Part shown: in pieces, positions 8,301 through 14,832 of the stretch | Layout of the letters: every line of letters starts with the position of its first letter | Numbering within the stretch: the stretch's first letter is position 1 | Source of the DNA: a virus | Virus record (IMG/VR): IMGVR_UViG_3300025102_005524 | Coordinates: 1 to 26,090 of that record | Direction: 5' to 3' (one strand) | Length of the DNA stretch: 26,090 nucleotides | The notes under the pieces: model-generated | What the model saw: only the letters and a program-made list of their open reading frames with translations | Told to the model about the DNA's origin: nothing | Databases searched by the model: none | Position numbers and translations under genes: made by a program

Positions 8301-8841
8301 CTGGATGGTAGCCGTCTGTCGGGCTGCTCAGGCTGCTGTAGATGGTCGCTTTGCTCCAGGTGCCGGCGCTCGGGTCATAGGTCGCAGCCTCCACAATGTA
8401 CGCTGTACCGCTCGACACGTCCCGCCGCTGGTACACCGCACAGATGCGGTCTGAGTTGTCGGTGCTGTAGAACGCGGTCGCGTCTGGGTCGCTGACGGCG
8501 CTGGTCAGGGTCTCGGTTGTCGAGCGGATGACCTGGTGCGAGCTCGTCGGCTGGATGTCCTGCCCTCGCCAGTTGGTGTCTCCCTCGTATCGGTAGATGA
8601 ATTCCGCGCCCTGGTCTGCGCCTGGATGCCCTCCTCGATGCGCTCTGATGCGAAGCTGCTTCGAGGCGCTCTGAGTCCCTGCCGTCTGGATGGCGAGGCT
8701 GTAGGCGCCCTGGGGGACGGCTTGCCCCGCTGTCGGTCCCTGCTCGGTGTATGTCCCCTTGTCGCTCCACAGGTGGTCGGAGGTCAGGACATAGGGCACA
8801 CCGAGCCCTCGGAGAACATCACCGGAAACGTCAGAGGCCAT
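5392..8841 (-). CDS. Large tail protein with Asp-box (sialidase-like) repeats, receptor-binding candidate, 1149 aa
   Basis: This is the largest gene in the window. After a short N-terminal attachment region, residues about 90-520 look like a beta-propeller, with Asp-box-like motifs STDGGESF and SKDGATW and repeated Tyr/Trp strands. A lectin-like beta-sandwich may follow (about residues 540-730). A C-terminal region (about 740-1149) contains RYIGVDDGVRM and ends in IEELR. Asp-box propellers bind or cleave glycans, so the protein is a good candidate for host-surface recognition. The catalytic Arg triad of a true sialidase could not be assigned by eye. Residues 287-347 (7801-7980) come from a patch with about 48% GC, lower than the flanks, which may mark recombination. 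Confidence 0.72.
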   Translation of the reverse strand: MASDVSGDVLRGLGVPYVLTSDHLWSDKGTYTEQGPTAGQAVPQGAYSLAIQTAGTQSASKQLRIRAHRGGHPGADQGAEFIYRYEGDTNWRGQDIQPTSSHQVIRSTTETLTSAVSDPDATAFYSTDNSDRICAVYQRRDVSSGTAYIVEAATYDPSAGTWSKATIYSSLSSPTDGYHPAIAYNRVDGHLYCCHWIYDSDANLAQIATHRSKDGATWETVSEYALDTGVDISGSPGGGTAGYEVGRLRMGFAAGQCLLVAHVIANNTTSGEQPRDQLGQWFSTSRGARFSSVGIFRLDFADGSKNIFARHSVYTYRDTLYVAWPSVISAIVNANFLYSIGLPSASSSIASRTTTAFSASVGVLSFKEGNNSAAGRVIDYDNSTNYQVTDGDGSVWVDEDGSVFGAFRLSTSSATAENAVFLVRSTDGGESFKYTGNGDSLNTQAAAAFVVNTGDSSTYLSDFVGVSHRGRQVLIGLSTTDVTSSTTLSATFLGGHSTVTLPGRIAYPAPYQRSSWGQSYLPFELPANISSLTTSGAGTDAIGTDGLLARSSSSNTKESHFAPTSTIAQGIIVRYAMTAVSGGSLATEGNVLRVQCGDSSSTLYTVAIRFSTAGFRMIDVQDSGATIGGDKTSVAPSGGIEVLVAVVAGKFSCWFRALNSKSDREWTSAQQNYSLNNGGGSAANEVRFGINATSTTSLKVHELHAMYGAETNGSLGAGQTNPDDLRGRTFSRRGRYIGVDDGVRMSAVDGSAMADQSWNIDSAADHPISRIFHRESPSPRTQWRSTAVTSGNVAEQLIPFVLNKDATTFGSEEQGLGSTMAYIALKGINWSTGAVQRWDTGSSAWVTVATISNQITTSYSYTRRGSELHPPSLPTTSSGRYLYENECAGWTVRFASGICRKITGNTAGTLASNVSGPKPTFFLDGIDGSEPATTTLTLIPSHVCVMFHTDGETGGGWALKIDAQTTAPYKVDGTAQYDIRLGHLSLGRLFIFGTQYGRGRITMYESADLTEDTPGGTRRTVRPGPGGRTVRIAWPDPIDTTQTQGISANPDYITSTTTAGNTAVAAQKDVPFSLLGLLQRVGARDPVAYFSRIERSTGAGDTQTFVRHHTCLVGTITSAGQFESVVGDEDSNTAGEAMRFSTVVIEELR

Positions 8842-8842
8842 A

Positions 8843-9109
8843 TCAGAGTCCCATGTCGAGCTGAAGGAAGCGAGCGCGGACGATGTCGCCCTCCTCGCAT
8901 TCTACCGTGAGCGCTGCGCCGGCTCGGCTGTAGCTGGTCGGCAGGCATGCACCGTCACATACCTCGATGCCGAGGAGATGGACCGCGCTGTACTGGCTGG
9001 CGAATGTCACGCCCTCACCTGATACGCACTCGGCTTCGAGGACGTAGATGGTCCCCGTGGTCGGGTAGGACTCCTCCGGAGCCATGCAGGCCAGCAGCAG
9101 GGCAATCAT
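8843..9109 (-). CDS. Small lipoprotein, 88 aa
   Basis: The protein opens MIALLLAC with lipobox Cys 8, then a short beta-rich domain with further cysteines (ECVS, EVCDGACLP, VECEEGD) that could form disulphides in the periplasm. It is likely an outer-membrane or periplasmic lipoprotein made by the phage. Roles such as superinfection exclusion or adsorption block are known for phage lipoproteins, but nothing here proves one. The ATG at 9109 is chosen because it overlaps the stop of the upstream 44-aa ORF (ATGA). An alternative GTG at 9151 would add 14 residues including one Arg and give a more usual signal length. The gene sits between tape measure and receptor-binding genes. Confidence 0.7.
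   Translation of the reverse strand: MIALLLACMAPEESYPTTGTIYVLEAECVSGEGVTFASQYSAVHLLGIEVCDGACLPTSYSRAGAALTVECEEGDIVRARFLQLDMGL
9086..9108 (-). repeat. Copy 2 of the 23-bp lipoprotein-signal repeat
   Basis: These bases are identical to 1239-1261, about 7.8 kb away, and encode the same first residues after the start codon of a second lipobox protein. Confidence 0.85.
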
Positions 9110-9240
9110 GCGCTCACCGGGCTGTGCTGGACCCACTGCCACCAGCGACACACAAAGCCGTCAGGATGCGGATGAGGAGGCGGCAGCGGCCAGTCCAGAT
9201 TGGGGACCGGACACACGAGCCAAGAGAGCAGGATGGCCAT
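9106..9240 (-). CDS. Tiny Trp/Pro/Cys protein, 44 aa
   Basis: A 44-codon ORF fills the space between tape measure and lipoprotein exactly. Its ATG at 9240 shares a base with the tape-measure stop (TGATG) and its stop overlaps the lipoprotein ATG (ATGA). That double coupling is the main evidence that it is real. The product starts MAILLSWLVC, has a Pro/His stretch (PPPHPHPDG) and then CRWWQW, with two Cys in total. The start could be a short membrane or export segment. No family is recognised. In other siphophages small proteins with Cys and Trp can follow the tape measure and take part in tail-tip assembly, but that link is inference. Confidence 0.6.
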   Translation of the reverse strand: MAILLSWLVCPVPNLDWPLPPPHPHPDGFVCRWWQWVQHSPVSA

Positions 9241-10844
9241 CAGTAGCCGCCCTGTGGCTTGGGATGAGGGTTGGTCCGGAGGCTGCGAGCGTATCGGCTG
9301 GTGCCACGGCGACCGCTGCGGAATAGCTCTTGGTCCAGGTGGCTGCGGCCGATCACCGCGGTGATGCGTCCGGAGGACTGCACGCGCCCGGTGTTGACGT
9401 CGTTGAGCAGCTGGGTGCCCATGCTGTTTGCGACACCGCCTGGCCCGCTGGCCTCGGTCGTCAGCACCCGGCGCCCGTTGCTCATCCGCTCATCCGGTGC
9501 GAGCGGGTCACGGGAGCCGGGCATGCCCGTTCCGATGTGAGCGGTGGGCGGTGGCACTGCTGCGATGGTGGCGACTTGAGCAGCGCCGAGAGCGCCCATC
9601 ACCGCCGCGGCTGGAGGACCGAATATCGGCCCCAGCTCCAGCGCTTTAGATACGCCCTTGGCTGTGCTGATGGTCGCCTCGACGATGCCGCTGGCTTGGC
9701 TGACGCGGTAGGCGATGAGGGCGGCTTTCTTGTTCTTGTCCGCCATGACAGAGGCAAAAGCGGAAGCGGTTTGGCCGATCTGCTGATTCGCATCCTCAGC
9801 AAAGGCAACCCGTTGGGCCTGAGTCTCAGCCGCCATCCTTGCGGTGTCATCTTGGTGTTTCTGCTCTCTGGCCGCATTGGTGCGGTTGAAGTGCTCGACA
9901 GCGGTCTCCTCCTCGCCTCTTGCGATGGCGCGGTTCTGCGCCTCTTGCCGCTGTGTCCGTCCCAAGCTGTTCAGAGCGTCTTGAGCCTGTCGGGCTGCTC
10001 TGGCCACATCAAGCAGTTGTTGTTCTTCAGCCTTGAGAGACTCGCTGGCTTTGTCGGTCGATGTCGCGGATGCCTCTTGTGCCTGCTCGGCTTGAGACAG
10101 CAGAGCGTTTTGGTTCTTGAGCGCTGCCGACCGTTCCCGGATGCCTTGTATGGCCCTGTCGCGGGCCTCATCGTTCAGGGTTGATGCTGTCGTCTCTCTG
10201 ATGAGCGCATCGGTGGCCCGGTCTACCTCAGCATTGAAGTCGAGAAGCGCCGCCTGCTGCTTGCTCATCTCGCCGGTAGCCAGCGCCAGCCCGCGGGCTG
10301 TGTCCCGCTCAAGCTGCGCCAGCGTGCCGACAGCCTGATTCATCTTCTTGTGCCGCTGGGCGTTGATCTTCAGCTGCTCGTTCTGCTCCTCCAGCTCCTC
10401 ATTGGCATCCGAGATGGCGGCTTCTACTGCCTGATAGGCGGCGACCGCAGCCAGCAAGGTGATGCCGATAGGACCAAGCGAGACAAGGAGGCCCTTGAAC
10501 GCTGCCGACAGACGGGCAGTGGCGCTCGTCTGCACGTTGGTCGCGGTCGTCAGGGCGGGCAGTGCTCGCTGCATGGCAACGAAGCCCGACAGCGCGGCGC
10601 CCATCTCGGGATTGACTGCGCGGAGGCCAGACGCCAGGCCCCTCACCCCTCCCTTGCTCATGCCCTGGAGAGCCTTACTGGCCGAGCCAGCAGCATCACC
10701 CATGCCGCCGAGGCCCTCGCCGGTATCGTCAGCACTTCCACCGAGGTCGCCGAGCGCACCCTGTGCCCTGCCGATCTCCGCTTCCAGCTCCGAGGCATCG
10801 CCGCGGATTCTGATGATGATGTCGCCGCCGTCTACCTCAGCCAT
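9240..10844 (-). CDS. Tail tape measure protein, 534 aa
   Basis: The N-terminus (IIIRIRGDASELEAEIGRAQ) is typical of tape measure proteins. It is followed by Gly/Ala-rich helices, a hydrophobic segment near residues 115-145 (GLLVSLGPIGITLLAAVAAY), long Glu/Gln/Arg-rich coiled coils (about 150-370) and a C-terminal Ala/Gly-rich region containing AHIGTGMPGSRDPL. It sets tail length and is injected with DNA. At 534 residues it is short, predicting a short siphovirus tail. It starts eight bases inside the preceding chaperone-like ORF and shares its last base with the 44-aa gene. It is the strongest anchor for calling this block a tail module. Confidence 0.88.
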   Translation of the reverse strand: MAEVDGGDIIIRIRGDASELEAEIGRAQGALGDLGGSADDTGEGLGGMGDAAGSASKALQGMSKGGVRGLASGLRAVNPEMGAALSGFVAMQRALPALTTATNVQTSATARLSAAFKGLLVSLGPIGITLLAAVAAYQAVEAAISDANEELEEQNEQLKINAQRHKKMNQAVGTLAQLERDTARGLALATGEMSKQQAALLDFNAEVDRATDALIRETTASTLNDEARDRAIQGIRERSAALKNQNALLSQAEQAQEASATSTDKASESLKAEEQQLLDVARAARQAQDALNSLGRTQRQEAQNRAIARGEEETAVEHFNRTNAAREQKHQDDTARMAAETQAQRVAFAEDANQQIGQTASAFASVMADKNKKAALIAYRVSQASGIVEATISTAKGVSKALELGPIFGPPAAAVMGALGAAQVATIAAVPPPTAHIGTGMPGSRDPLAPDERMSNGRRVLTTEASGPGGVANSMGTQLLNDVNTGRVQSSGRITAVIGRSHLDQELFRSGRRGTSRYARSLRTNPHPKPQGGY

Positions 10845-11025
10845 TGATCTGCCTCATGCGCCGGTCAAAGTCGGCGCGCTTTGCCCGCTGGGCGTTCTTC
10901 TTGGCCTGCTCTGGCGTCTCAGTGAGTAGCCGGTGTTCGGCGAGTAGCTGCACCTGCACCGACCGCTCCAGAGACAAGAACCAACCCGGCTGCTGTCCCC
11001 AGAGGCGATCAATGCGGAGGCACAT
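10837..11025 (-). CDS. Small tail assembly chaperone-like protein (second ORF), 62 aa
   Basis: A short protein directly upstream of the tape measure, containing GQQPGWFLSLE, which resembles the second tail-assembly chaperone ORF of many siphophages, and a basic C-terminus. Its ATG overlaps the stop of the previous ORF by one base (TGATG). The same frame stays open further upstream, so it may also be made as a -1 frameshift extension of the 128-aa protein. It overlaps the tape measure start by eight bases. The function would be to coat the tape measure during tail assembly. Confidence 0.68.
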   Translation of the reverse strand: MCLRIDRLWGQQPGWFLSLERSVQVQLLAEHRLLTETPEQAKKNAQRAKRADFDRRMRQING

Positions 11026-11411
11026 CAGATCACCGATACCCCGGCGCCGGTAAAATCCGCGGTGTCGCTGACCTCCTGCTCGCTCGGCAGCGTGGTGGTG
11101 AGCCAGTCGGCGACGGTGCGGCCGCCCCTGATGATCTCGCCGAGCTGCACGCCGCGAGGGATCAGCACCTCAATCACGCTCTCCCCGTAGGCCACCAGGT
11201 CCATCGAAGCGGTGCGGTAGGAGGGCAGCGGGAGGCGCTCATCGTCGATGACGAGGCCGATAGCAGCAGCGGAGCAGCGGAGCAGTCGAGCGCGGAAGGT
11301 TGGATCTTCGGGCTCGGTCGGCCAACTGACGGTGAGGTCAGCCAGCGCGGTCCATGATGCCGGCTTGCGGATCTGGAGGTCAGGAAGGGGGGAAAGCGTG
11401 AGCGTGTCCAT
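11025..11411 (-). CDS. Tail assembly chaperone-like protein (first ORF), 128 aa
   Basis: It lies between tail tube and tape measure, the usual place of the first chaperone (lambda G-like) ORF. The protein is acidic to neutral, starts MDTLTLSPLPDLQIRKP and has a central MDLVAYGESVIEVLIPRGV segment. It has no membrane segment or enzyme motif. The 62-aa ORF follows in the -1 frame with a one-base overlap. Near the 3' end the minus strand has AGGAGG (11072-11077) and then TTTT (11052-11055), which could help slippage. Assignment is by position and size; sequence similarity by eye is weak. Confidence 0.62.
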   Translation of the reverse strand: MDTLTLSPLPDLQIRKPASWTALADLTVSWPTEPEDPTFRARLLRCSAAAIGLVIDDERLPLPSYRTASMDLVAYGESVIEVLIPRGVQLGEIIRGGRTVADWLTTTLPSEQEVSDTADFTGAGVSVI

Positions 11412-11420
11412 CGTTCAATC

Positions 11421-11903
11421 CTATGTCGGGCCGGTCGCAGAATAACCACCCATAACTTCACAGGAGACGCTGATGGTGTCGGGAGAACCTTCACTAAACT
11501 CCCAGGTGCAGATGCACTTTGAGAGCGTCACGACCTGATCAGTTGAGCCATCTTCGACAGTGAAGCGGAGGTCGAGGTTGAACTCTTCGTGAGCAGGGTC
11601 CACAGCGGTCCAGCTTGCAGCGTTGCCCGTCTTGTCGAGGACATCGGCCAGGGTGAGATCCGAGCCGGCGCTGGTCGTGAACATCCGCATGTGAACGTCA
11701 AACGAGGCCGAGAGGACGGGGTCGTCGCCCTTGCGGCTTCCGACAATCACGCCTCGGTCGCGGATGACGATGCGCTCAGCCTTCTCGCGTCCGAAACTGA
11801 GGTTTCCGTTCTCGTATGCGACGGTGTACGTGTTGGACCCGCCGTTGTCGGCGAAGACGATGGTGCCATCGCGCGGCACCTTGACGGTTGTAGATTCTGC
11901 CAT
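11421..11903 (-). CDS. Major tail tube protein, 160 aa
   Basis: A beta-rich protein of typical tail-tube length. It starts MAESTTVKVPRDGTIVF and has the pattern of a tube fold: an early strand pair, a TLADVLDKTGNAASWT loop in the middle and a C-terminal strand (ICTWEFSEGSPDTISVSCEV) resembling siphovirus tube proteins. It sits after the neck genes and before the chaperone and tape measure genes, exactly where a tube gene is expected. No sheath gene is next to it, which supports a non-contractile tail. It is separated by nine bases from the downstream ORF and two from the upstream one. Confidence 0.78.
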   Translation of the reverse strand: MAESTTVKVPRDGTIVFADNGGSNTYTVAYENGNLSFGREKAERIVIRDRGVIVGSRKGDDPVLSASFDVHMRMFTTSAGSDLTLADVLDKTGNAASWTAVDPAHEEFNLDLRFTVEDGSTDQVVTLSKCICTWEFSEGSPDTISVSCEVMGGYSATGPT

Positions 11904-11905
11904 GT

Positions 11906-12292
11906 CTAACCTCTCATGCTCTCGACGAGCGTTACTGCGATATCAGCCTGCAAAGCTGGGATAAGTGAGAGATTCAATCTCTCTGCAACCTCGGTCCATA
12001 CGAGGCGCCTGGAGCGAGGCCGGTGGATGTAAACCGCATAGCCGCGGCCCCTCTGTCTCGCCTCGTTGATGAGGCTGACGAATAGCTGGGTGGGGCTCAC
12101 ATCAATCTCAGCCTGCCAAGCATCGCGACTGATGCCCGTATCGACAGGCCAGCCGCCGCCGCCGTCGCGGGCGTCTTCGACCATGCTGGCGGCGTGCTGT
12201 TCGAGAAGTGGCCGCAGCACATCGAGGTCGAGCCGACCACCGGACTCAAAGACCGGCGAGAGCTGGCGAGTGCTGGAGAGCTTGACATCCAT
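11906..12292 (-). CDS. HK97-gp10-like neck or tail-completion protein (second of a pair), 128 aa
   Basis: The motif GWPVDTGISRDAW at residues 47-59 is the hallmark of HK97-gp10-like proteins, which act at the head-tail joint or in tail completion. An AVYIHRP segment follows, as expected for this family. The N-terminal 40 residues look helical. The gene upstream carries the same motif at the same position, so the two look like an ancient tandem duplication. It shares one base with that gene. No membrane helix is present. Confidence 0.7.
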   Translation of the reverse strand: MDVKLSSTRQLSPVFESGGRLDLDVLRPLLEQHAASMVEDARDGGGGWPVDTGISRDAWQAEIDVSPTQLFVSLINEARQRGRGYAVYIHRPRSRRLVWTEVAERLNLSLIPALQADIAVTLVESMRG

Positions 12293-12780
12293 CAGCGCCT
12301 CCTGACCAGGCGCCGCAGTCGGCGCACCTGAGAGAACACTGATGCGGTCTGCTGCTGTGGCGTCGCCAGGAACAACGAGCGCTGTGGCGGCTGCACTGGC
12401 TGGCTGTATTGCTCGGTCTCGGTGATGGTCCTGTTCAGCCGCTCGACGATGGGCGGAAGGATGCGGTCACGGATGATGATCATCTGCTGCTCCCAGAGCG
12501 GCCCGTCTTCCCCCTCCCCGGCGCGGTGAACCCACTGCGAATAGTCCACACCGTTGCTCACCCGGTAGCCGATGAATGGGCGCTGTATCGCCTGCACGTC
12601 CCAGCCTGCTCGACTGCGACCCGTGACGACAGGCCATCCCGTTCTGAGTTGGATCAATACGTCCTGTGCGCCGGCCAGGAGGACGACAAACTCACCAGCC
12701 GACAGCACCCGCATCTCGCCGTGCTTGCGCTTGAGGTGTCGCGTCACGCTGCGCAGCTCGATGTCGAGGTCGACGCTCAT
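12292..12780 (-). CDS. HK97-gp10-like neck or tail-completion protein (first of a pair), 162 aa
   Basis: The motif GWPVVTGRSRAGW at residues 48-60, followed by GYRVSNGVDYSQWVH, matches the core of HK97-gp10-like proteins. It has a longer C-terminus than its partner, with a Gln/Pro-rich segment and a very basic end (RRLRRLVRRR). The ATG at 12780 is chosen because it overlaps the stop of the Mom-like gene (ATGA); longer in-frame versions upstream would run through that gene and look like shadow sequence. It is one of two neighbouring copies, suggesting separate roles in neck and tail completion. Confidence 0.7.
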   Translation of the reverse strand: MSVDLDIELRSVTRHLKRKHGEMRVLSAGEFVVLLAGAQDVLIQLRTGWPVVTGRSRAGWDVQAIQRPFIGYRVSNGVDYSQWVHRAGEGEDGPLWEQQMIIIRDRILPPIVERLNRTITETEQYSQPVQPPQRSLFLATPQQQTASVFSQVRRLRRLVRRR

Positions 12781-13235
12781 GCGCTCACCTGCCAGCGGAT
12801 CTTCTGTTGCATCGGGTGAAGATCTACCCGCGGCCTCTTGTCTCGGCTCCAGCTTCCCCCGCCTGCTCTGGCGTTGACGACGGACCAGCCAGCACCACGA
12901 AGTGACGAGCCGCCCTCCTCGGGAAGCGTATAGGTCACCAGACGACGAAATCCCATCGCCCGAGCAGCGCGCCAGCATGCACCATATAGCGCGCTGCATG
13001 CGTTGTCGGTGCCGTCAGTCGCAACCCTCACGACTTCAGCAGTCCAGCCGTCTTGGAGCATCCGAGACACCGGGCGAGACACGATAGCCACGCCGCAGAT
13101 CTCCTCTGAGCCCTCAGCTGAAACCGCGATGCAGAACCGGCATCCGCGAGCTGGCTGGTGATGCCGGTGGTGACGATCCACAAACGCATTCGCCTCCCGG
13201 AGAGTGATCGGCACTATGACGAGACGCTTGCTCAT
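12777..13235 (-). CDS. Mom/XF1762-like GNAT-fold protein, probable DNA-modification enzyme, 152 aa
   Basis: The sequence fits the family usually named XF1762-like, related to Mu Mom: FVDRHHRHHQPARGCRF near the N-terminus, GVAIVSRPVSR, EVVRVATDGTDNACSALYG, YTLPEEGGSSLRGAGW and a C-terminal KIRW. Mom adds a carbamoylmethyl group to adenine in DNA and protects phage DNA from restriction; whether this relative does the same is inferred. It is embedded between the tail-terminator-like gene and the gp10-like pair with four-base overlaps on both sides, so it would be made late, in step with virion assembly, as Mu mom is. It has a typical length and no membrane segment. Confidence 0.75.
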   Translation of the reverse strand: MSKRLVIVPITLREANAFVDRHHRHHQPARGCRFCIAVSAEGSEEICGVAIVSRPVSRMLQDGWTAEVVRVATDGTDNACSALYGACWRAARAMGFRRLVTYTLPEEGGSSLRGAGWSVVNARAGGGSWSRDKRPRVDLHPMQQKIRWQVSA

Positions 13236-13666
13236 GGCGCGCTCATGTCGAGATTGAACGTCACGCCGAGCTCGAAGCTCTGGACCATGTAGGCGCCACC
13301 CTGGAGGCGGGTCGTGGTCACCGGTCCGAAGGTAAGCGCGCCCTGCTGGGTGAGGCTGGTCCCCGGCTGGATGAGGTAGCGCTGGGCGCTGTGGAGGTCT
13401 TGGAGCGCTTGCGATGGCGCCTCAAGACCGAGGCCCGGCTTCAGTTCGTGCCCGAGCTGGACGGTAAACCGAGCAGTGACCCGGAGGCCATCGGCGCGCG
13501 CTGCTTCTCTGCTGCGCTGCTTGCGGTCGCCGGCAGGGAGGCAGGCCACCGCACGGTGCCCCCTCGGAGCCCCAGCACCAAGAAGCCCCGCGGGTGACCT
13601 GCATTCAACCAGACCCGCCGCCGTTAGGCGGGCAATGGCTGCGGTAAGGGCGGTGGCATAGGTCAC
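13232..13666 (-). CDS. Tail terminator or head-closure-like protein, 144 aa
   Basis: A protein of 144 residues with an N-terminal helix (TYATALTAAIARLTAAGLV), a Gly/Arg-rich loop, and strands containing RVTARFTVQLGHELKP and YMVQSFELGVTFNL. This pattern and the place after the connector-like gene fit tail terminators or head-closure proteins. It overlaps the preceding stop by four bases and the Mom-like start by four bases. No enzymatic motif is seen. Assignment to a specific neck ring is not possible by eye. Confidence 0.58.
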   Translation of the reverse strand: MTYATALTAAIARLTAAGLVECRSPAGLLGAGAPRGHRAVACLPAGDRKQRSREAARADGLRVTARFTVQLGHELKPGLGLEAPSQALQDLHSAQRYLIQPGTSLTQQGALTFGPVTTTRLQGGAYMVQSFELGVTFNLDMSAP

Positions 13667-14406
13667 CGGGTGAACCTGCCCAGACGACCGGAGGACAGGA
13701 CAAGGACCGGCGATGCGGGCTGCTGCTGCTCGCCGATGGTGTTGTCTTCGCCGTCATCCATCCGGCTGCGGATCTGGCCATACAGACGGGGTAGCGTCTG
13801 CTCGATGCGCCTGGCCTCGTCGCGATACGGTCCACCGTCGCCAAGGGTCAGCGCGAGGTCATCCAGCGCGAACACGAGAGCCTGAGCGGTGAGCCATGGG
13901 CGCAGCGCGGAGGGTGTGCGCATCCGCCAGAACGGCAGCGCCTCGGAGTAGAGGCGGCTTGACAGCTCCGTCCAGGCGTCCGTGATGAACTTCTGAAGGT
14001 CACTCGCCCCTGTCGTCTGGAGCGCAGCGAGGCGGCTGTATCGGTTCGTCAAGTCGGTGGTGCCGATGGGCGGATACAACCGGGCGAGGGTCAGCGCGGC
14101 GTCGTTGTAGAAGTCGTGCGCATCGCCGCCGATGGTCGCGGTGAACTTGAGCAGGAAGCCCTGTCCCAAGGTCTTGCCGCTCGTGGTCGCAGCGGTCACC
14201 GTGTAGCTCAGCGTCCCGCCGCTCTCAGAGGCCGAGACCGCATCGAGCAGCACCGTCCCGCCTGAGTCCCAGAGCGAGAAGGTGACAGCCGAGACGGTCG
14301 GCGCGCTGCCGCTGTGCTCTACGGCGACGGTGATGGTGGTGTCCTGCCCTCGTGGGATGAGGACAGGCCCGGTCCATCGAGCGCTGTATGGTGTGCCGTC
14401 TGCCAC
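13663..14406 (-). CDS. Head-tail connector-like protein with N-terminal beta domain, 247 aa
   Basis: Residues 1-105 form a beta-rich, Ig-like or adaptor-like domain (PVLIPRGQDTTITVAVEHSG). Residues 110-215 are helical, including LTNRYSRLAALQTTGASDL, FITDAWTELSSRLYSE and ALVFALDDLALTLG, which resembles the helical fold of gp6-type head-tail adaptors. A Gln/Pro linker and a basic end follow. The fusion of a beta domain with a connector-like helical part is unusual. The gene follows the decoration-like gene by four bases and overlaps the terminator-like gene by four. Confidence 0.55.
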   Translation of the reverse strand: MADGTPYSARWTGPVLIPRGQDTTITVAVEHSGSAPTVSAVTFSLWDSGGTVLLDAVSASESGGTLSYTVTAATTSGKTLGQGFLLKFTATIGGDAHDFYNDAALTLARLYPPIGTTDLTNRYSRLAALQTTGASDLQKFITDAWTELSSRLYSEALPFWRMRTPSALRPWLTAQALVFALDDLALTLGDGGPYRDEARRIEQTLPRLYGQIRSRMDDGEDNTIGEQQQPASPVLVLSSGRLGRFTR

Positions 14407-14409
14407 CGA

Positions 14410-14769
14410 TTACGCCAGGATGCTGGTCGGGTCGGCGACTGCTGCACGCCAGCGGAGAGCGCCGGAGCGCTTGACGCCGACCATGTCCACCGCCTGGCCG
14501 ATGGCGGTAAAGCTGATCTCGTCGTGGCCCTGGGTGTTGCCGTCACCAGCAACATTGATCACGACGTTCCCGCCCGCATCGGTGTCCATGCTGAGCGTGC
14601 AGCGCTGGCCGTGGAAGCTGGGGACGGCAATCGTGCGGGTCTCGTTGCTGCCGCTGGACGAGGACACAGCGCACACCGCGTTGTGGTGCTCGGGGAGGAC
14701 GATTTGCCCACCATTGCCGGGGTCTGCAACTTCGACGACTCCGGGCATGCGAACGGTCTTGAAAGCCAT
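14410..14769 (-). CDS. Capsid decoration-like or small head protein, 119 aa
   Basis: A beta-rich protein beginning MAFKTVRMPGVVEVADP with a central segment SFHGQRCTLSMDTDAGG. No helix-rich or enzymatic part is seen. Its position between capsid-module genes and the connector-like gene suggests a head decoration or stabilising protein, but the family is not recognised. The start at 14769 is supported by AGGAG about nine bases upstream on the minus strand. A 63-base gap with two inverted repeats lies upstream, so it may have its own expression control. Confidence 0.55.
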   Translation of the reverse strand: MAFKTVRMPGVVEVADPGNGGQIVLPEHHNAVCAVSSSSGSNETRTIAVPSFHGQRCTLSMDTDAGGNVVINVAGDGNTQGHDEISFTAIGQAVDMVGVKRSGALRWRAAVADPTSILA

Positions 14770-14789
14770 GATGTGTGCTCCTGATGTCA

Positions 14790-14822
14790 GGGGTTAAGCG
14801 CCCCAGGTATACAGCGTATACC
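14790..14822 (-). terminator. Two adjacent hairpins in a 63-base gap
   Basis: GGTATAC (14806-14812) and GTATACC (14816-14822) form a perfect 7-bp inverted repeat with a three-base loop. GGGG (14790-14793) and CCCC (14801-14804) form a short neighbouring stem. No T-run follows on either strand, so an intrinsic terminator is doubtful. A regulatory protein site or an mRNA-processing or stability hairpin between head genes is possible. Confidence 0.4.
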
Positions 14823-14832
14823 CGGAGAATGA

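Noticed and set aside
9660-9720. Hydrophobic stretches in the tape measure as a holin
   Set aside because: They belong to a long tape-measure protein with coiled coils; hydrophobic segments are normal in this family.
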